Virus record (IMG/VR): IMGVR_UViG_3300007522_000043
Location: 1 to 31,768 of that record
Length of the DNA: 31,768 nucleotides
Origin: a virus
Reading direction: 5' to 3' (one strand)
Made by a program: the position numbers and the translations under genes. Below the pieces are notes generated by a model. The model had not been told where the DNA came from. It was given only the letters and a program-made list of their open reading frames with translations, and ran no database searches. How positions within the stretch are numbered: position 1 is the first letter of the stretch; each line of letters starts with the position of its first letter. Shown here piece by piece: positions 31,065 through 31,768 of this stretch.

Positions 31065-31768
31065 TTACAGAAATGGGTTTTGTATATTTCTGTATGAAGG
31101 ATGTATGAACTTTCTGTCTACAGTACCTACGATTGGCTGGATGCTATGTTTTTCGAAATGACTATGCTGAGTTGCTATGTATTTTATTTGTTCGTCTATT
31201 GGCCTATCAATCTCTATTTTGTAAAAGTTTCTCTTCAACTGCCCAACTTTGTTAAAAGTTTTTTCTTTTTTATAAATGGGTTTAGAAGAAAGTTGATACT
31301 TATCGCACAATTCGTAGAATTCAGTCCATGGTACATGTAAGTTATTGTTTACACAAAACTCCTTACAAATGTTAAATAGCCAATTGAATGTATCTTTCTT
31401 GTTTATAAACTTAATTTGTTTTATAGCGTATTCAAATGATGCTTCTGGAAAGATGCTTAGACGAATGTGGGCCCATTTTGTAAGGCTAAGTGCTTCTGAC
31501 AAGGCAGTCATTGTAGAACTTATAGGAAACTCTTGCATGTCTACATCCTTTTTTATTAAAACTCCAAAGATTTGTTCTATTTCTTCAGTTATATTTTGAA
31601 AAGAGAGAGGAGATTGAAGGTCAGTTGAATAAAACATAGCCTCATCGTAGAGATTATCATGCTGATATTGGTAACTCTTAATAATAATACTATTATGGTG
31701 TAACAATTTCTTAAAATTACTTTCTATAACTGTTTTTGCTGTAGGTAAAAAGCTATACAACTCTTTTA
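31065..31768 (-). CDS. Unknown protein, N-terminus probably outside the window
   Basis: At least 231 residues. The reading frame stays open through the right edge; the first in-window initiator would be a TTG at 31760 without a proper ribosome site, so the true start is probably outside. The visible chain is rich in Lys, Phe, Tyr, Ile and Asn. It contains MTALSEALSLTKWAHIRLSI, KKDTFNWLFNICKEFCVNNN and ending HPSYRNIQNPFL. No catalytic motif, signal peptide or transmembrane span is seen. Position upstream of rusA and the terminase suggests early or replication functions, but this is context only. Confidence 0.55.
   Translation of the reverse strand, partial: KELYSFLPTAKTVIESNFKKLLHHNSIIIKSYQYQHDNLYDEAMFYSTDLQSPLSFQNITEEIEQIFGVLIKKDVDMQEFPISSTMTALSEALSLTKWAHIRLSIFPEASFEYAIKQIKFINKKDTFNWLFNICKEFCVNNNLHVPWTEFYELCDKYQLSSKPIYKKEKTFNKVGQLKRNFYKIEIDRPIDEQIKYIATQHSHFEKHSIQPIVGTVDRKFIHPSYRNIQNPFL

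Noticed and set aside
31066-31094. 9-bp inverted repeat (TACAGAAAT/ATTTCTGTA) at the end of the first gene as a terminator
   Set aside because: It overlaps the stop codon and lacks GC pairs and a clear U-run, so support is too weak.
1-31768. tRNA genes, integrase and attachment sites
   Set aside because: No cloverleaf-like sequence, no integrase-type protein and no tRNA-end repeat was found by eye, so lysogeny cannot be shown from this window.

Overview
This window looks like part of a short-tailed (podovirus-type) bacteriophage or prophage genome, AT-rich and using the standard bacterial code (TGA is a stop, for example at 26400). Nearly all genes read leftward on the minus strand in classical late-gene order. 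From right to left these are a RusA-type resolvase, small and large terminase, portal, scaffold, an N4-gp56-type major capsid protein, head-tail adaptor, tail hub, ejection proteins and a long series of fibre/adhesin genes. No tape-measure protein, sheath or tail-tube repeats are seen, which fits a short tail. The host is inferred only. Small secreted or membrane proteins with N-terminal signals followed by a Met-Asp-Asp start, Ser/Glu-rich segments and very AT-rich codons remind me of Dependentiae (Babeliae) or another intracellular bacterial lineage.

Layout. 31768-29410: an unknown partial gene, RusA, a terminase small subunit candidate and a protein ending in DKSAP repeats. 29306-26910: terminase large subunit interrupted by a 340-residue intein whose homing endonuclease looks damaged. 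26873-25501: two accessory genes, one built of three roughly 70-residue Cys/His repeats. 25395-22799: portal and two small basic proteins, ending in a strong terminator. 22713-21864: an accessory islet with a secreted protein on minus and a ribbon-helix-helix (RHH) regulator plus a small lipoprotein on plus. 21683-17045: scaffold/capsid module; between scaffold and capsid lie a terminator, a good promoter and a perfect 42-bp tandem duplication in the capsid leader. 16977-8515: adaptor, fibre-like protein, tail hub, a membrane protein, a plus-strand structural protein and three ejection-type proteins. 8498-1: a second small RHH gene on plus with a repeated operator, then seven leftward fibre, adhesin or decoration genes and the start of an eighth.

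How it works together. TerS/TerL pump DNA through the portal into a shell of N4-gp56-type capsid protein assembled on the acidic scaffold. The adaptor and hub build the short tail, the three coiled-coil or Met-rich proteins are probably ejected with the DNA, and the repeat-rich beta-helix and polyglycine proteins contact the host surface. The two RHH proteins, each with a repeated or palindromic site over its own promoter, are the only visible regulators.

Unusual features include four separate tandem arrays with a 15-bp period, two inside genes and two between genes; a dispersed CACCTTGTGT motif shared by two of them and a long inverted repeat; a fibre with chlamydial-Pmp-like FxxN/GG repeats; and several host-like secreted or membrane genes inserted in the structural region.
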